Source of the DNA: Actinomycetota bacterium
GTDB lineage: Bacteria > Actinomycetota > Actinomycetes > S36-B12 > UBA5976
Direction: 5' to 3'
Length of the DNA stretch: 7,053 bases
NCBI GenBank assembly: GCA_009702945.1
Contig: WLGZ01000049.1
Location: 1 to 7,053, forward strand
This document shows, piece after piece, positions 5,577 through 7,053 of the stretch (positions are counted from its first letter, which is position 1; the number at the start of each line of letters is the position of its first letter). The notes below the pieces were generated by a model, which was given only the letters and a program-made list of their open reading frames with translations, did not search any database and was not told the origin of the DNA. Position numbers and translations under genes: made by a program.

Positions 5577-6320
5577 ATGCCAAGTAATCAGGTCCACGAT
5601 TTTCCTGACCCGACGCTGGCACCGGCTGACATCGACCTGATTGCGATTAGCGCCTTTGACTCAACGGGATTTCCACTTGAACTTAATCCCCAAATTGTTT
5701 GGCCAAAACTTACAAAATTTGGTTCAAATTGGGATCCGGATACTTTGTTGACTGCATATCGAGCTGGCTTGTTTCCCATGCCGTATGAAATTGATGGCAA
5801 TGAATCTGCAATCGGTTGGTGGTCGCCAAAGTGGCGTGCCATCTTTTATCCCGATCAAATCCATATCTCTACTTCATTGAAATCCGAAATGAAGAAATTT
5901 ACCGTAACCGTTGATCAAAACTTTGAAGCCGTTATCCGAGCTTGCGGGAATCCCGAGCGGGAAAGTGGCTGGATAAATGAAGATGTGATTTCCGCATTCA
6001 CCACTCTGCACGAGATTGGCGTGGCACATTCGATTGAAGTTTGGGATGGTGACGGCAGCCTTGCCGGCGGGCTTTACGGCCTGGAACTAGGCGGGGTTTT
6101 TGCCGGGGAGTCCATGTTTCATGTCGTAAAAAATGCTTCCAAGGTGGCCTTAGTCCACCTTGGCGGTCTGCTAAATGATGGCCAAGGTCGGGTAATTGAT
6201 ACCCAATGGATGACTGGCCACCTTGAATCCATGGGAGCAAAAACCATTGATCGCGGGGATTATTGCCAGATATTGCCTAGTTTGCTGAGTATTTCTCCAG
6301 TTCTTTCGGTCGCTAGCTAA
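5577..6320 (+). CDS. aat: Leucyl/phenylalanyl-tRNA-protein transferase
   Basis: A 247-residue cytoplasmic transferase that moves Leu or Phe from aminoacyl-tRNA onto proteins with N-terminal Lys or Arg, creating N-degrons for ClpS and its Clp protease. Hallmarks are LLTAYRAGLFPMPYE (57-71), IGWWSPKWRAIF (79-90), ESGWINEDVISAFTTLHEIG (129-148), AHSIEVWDGD (150-159), LAGGLYGLELGGVFAGESMF (162-181) and NASKVALVHL (186-195), followed by IDTQWMTGHLESMGA (207-221). All expected blocks are there. The N-terminal region is some 15 residues longer than the E. coli protein as recalled. The gene starts 6 nt after the adoK stop with no good Shine-Dalgarno, so translational coupling is likely. I do not recall aat in the matching M. 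tuberculosis neighbourhood, so its place here may be lineage-specific. Confidence 0.95.
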   Translation: MPSNQVHDFPDPTLAPADIDLIAISAFDSTGFPLELNPQIVWPKLTKFGSNWDPDTLLTAYRAGLFPMPYEIDGNESAIGWWSPKWRAIFYPDQIHISTSLKSEMKKFTVTVDQNFEAVIRACGNPERESGWINEDVISAFTTLHEIGVAHSIEVWDGDGSLAGGLYGLELGGVFAGESMFHVVKNASKVALVHLGGLLNDGQGRVIDTQWMTGHLESMGAKTIDRGDYCQILPSLLSISPVLSVAS

Positions 6321-6342
6321 CTCCCAATCGGACATCTTGTTG

Positions 6343-6374
6343 CCCTCGAGCTTGACTCAAAAGCGGGGGATTTT
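6343..6374 (+). terminator. Probable intrinsic terminator of the adoK-aat unit
   Basis: CCCTC (6343-6347), a 2-nt bulge and GCTT (6350-6353) pair across a 7-nt loop with AAGC (6361-6364) and GGGGG (6365-6369, one G-T pair). ATTTT (6370-6374) follows. It sits 22 nt after the aat stop. The stem is imperfect and the T-run is short, so it is a moderate call. Confidence 0.55.
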
Positions 6375-6515
6375 GATTCGGATTTAAGCTAGTTCCAACA
6401 ATGTGATTTTGGTCCCTTGGCCCATCCCAAACCTTAATTTTTCTAAAGCGTGGGGTAGTGTTTGAAGCAGAAAACCTTGTATTGGCGCGCCTAATGCGCC
6501 TTTGCTGGATTGAAC
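6375..6515 (+). promoter_or_regulatory. ctaC upstream region with putative promoter and leader hairpin
   Basis: This non-coding stretch precedes ctaC. TAGTGT (6456-6461) is a TANNNT -10 candidate that would give a leader of roughly 50 nt. Within that leader GGCGC (6484-6488) and GCGCC (6496-6500) form a 5-bp GC hairpin with a 7-nt loop. No convincing -35 was found, and the promoter call is tentative. Frames on the opposite strand here are not protein-like. Confidence 0.35.
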
Positions 6516-7053
6516 ATGAAGGGCCATTCACACGTGAAAAGCACTGTACGCCGAAAGCAGATCAGAACCGTATCTGCGCTTTTACTGGGAACAGTTTTGC
6601 TCTCTGGTTGCTCAATTGATAACGAGTATGGCCGACTTGGCATGCCCGAGCCAGCTACTGAAGAAGGTAATCGAATCCTTTCGCTTTGGCAGGGTTCTTG
6701 GCTTGCAGCCTTAATCGTTGGTGTCCTGGTTTGGGGCTTACTAATCTGGGCGATCGTTGCTTACCGACGTAAAGAAGGCGATGGCATGCCAGAACAAACT
6801 CGCTACAACGTGCCATTAGAAATTCTTTATACAGTTGCGCCGCTTCTTATGATTTTGGCTTTGTTTTATTTCACTCAGCGCGACCAAACAATTTTGACCA
6901 AGGTTGACGACAGCAGCTCACATAGCGTGAATGTTGTTGGCTGGCGTTGGTCTTGGGCATTCAACTACGAAGAGGAAGGCGTATACGACGTCGGCACTCC
7001 AGGTGAGCCACCAGTGCTTTGGTTGCCGGTCGATGAAAAAGTTACGTTTGAAC
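6516..7053 (+). CDS. ctaC: Cytochrome c oxidase subunit II, lipoprotein form (partial, C-terminus off the right edge)
   Basis: The first 179 codons of the aa3-type oxidase subunit that takes electrons from cytochrome c. The N-terminus is basic (KSTVRRKQIR, 8-17), then hydrophobic, with lipobox LLSGC (28-32), so Cys32 is likely lipidated as in actinobacterial CtaC. Two membrane helices follow at about 62-83 (ending AYRRKEG) and 101-120, with YNVPLEILYTVAPLLMI (97-113) typical of COX2. The external domain begins with VNVVGWRWSWAFNYE (138-152), the aromatic COX2 signature. The copper A ligands lie beyond the window edge and cannot be checked. The ATG at 6516 lacks a good Shine-Dalgarno. A GTG at 6534 has AAGGG (6519-6523) 10 nt upstream and would leave a shorter, normal signal peptide, so it is a real alternative. 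Synteny with M. tuberculosis ctaC (Rv2200c) supports the call. Confidence 0.95.
   Translation, partial: MKGHSHVKSTVRRKQIRTVSALLLGTVLLSGCSIDNEYGRLGMPEPATEEGNRILSLWQGSWLAALIVGVLVWGLLIWAIVAYRRKEGDGMPEQTRYNVPLEILYTVAPLLMILALFYFTQRDQTILTKVDDSSSHSVNVVGWRWSWAFNYEEEGVYDVGTPGEPPVLWLPVDEKVTFE

Overview
The window looks like chromosomal housekeeping DNA from an actinobacterium with a mid-range base composition (estimated by eye at a little under 50% GC, not computed). This is lower than most soil actinobacteria and is compatible with small-genome freshwater or marine lineages. The assignment rests on the actinobacterial style of several proteins: a DUF3043 membrane protein, a Mycobacterium AdoK-type adenosine kinase, an SDGGPG-type glycerate kinase and a lipoprotein CtaC. 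It also rests on gene order. From memory, Mycobacterium tuberculosis carries the block DUF3043 (Rv2206) / glycerate kinase (Rv2205c) / HesB-ErpA (Rv2204c) / AdoK (Rv2202c) / ctaC (Rv2200c) in the same relative order and orientation. No mobile element, CRISPR array, rRNA or tRNA was seen.

Left part (1-2052, minus strand): a cobalamin uptake operon. A cobalamin riboswitch with a recognisable B12 box (about 1938-2034) precedes a BtuF-like lipoprotein (912-1844), which is followed after 23 nt by a BtuC/FecCD permease that runs off the left edge. Between the aptamer and the btuF start, a 9-base segment is perfectly complementary to the Shine-Dalgarno region, suggesting control of translation initiation.

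Middle (2091-2921, minus strand): a small 71-residue conserved-looking protein lies behind a two-helix DUF3043 membrane protein. DUF3043 is divergent from the glycerate kinase gene, and the two start codons are only 23 bp apart. There is no Shine-Dalgarno on either side, and each has a TANNNT box 6-7 nt before its start codon, so both messages are probably leaderless.

Right part (2945-7053, plus strand): glycerate kinase, then an A-type Fe-S carrier (ErpA/HesB) with a structured leader and a good Shine-Dalgarno. A very strong intrinsic terminator follows, then adenosine kinase (probable GTG start and leaderless), leucyl/phenylalanyl-tRNA-protein transferase (aat) 6 nt later, a second probable terminator, and the start of ctaC (cytochrome c oxidase subunit II), cut by the right edge. 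Themes are cofactor supply (B12, Fe-S), salvage and carbon phosphorylation (adenosine, glycerate), N-degron tagging and aerobic respiration.

I found no obviously new multi-gene system. The most interesting signals are regulatory: a compact cobalamin riboswitch with an RBS sequestor, two compact leaderless start regions, and a possible two-state hairpin at the erpA ribosome binding site.
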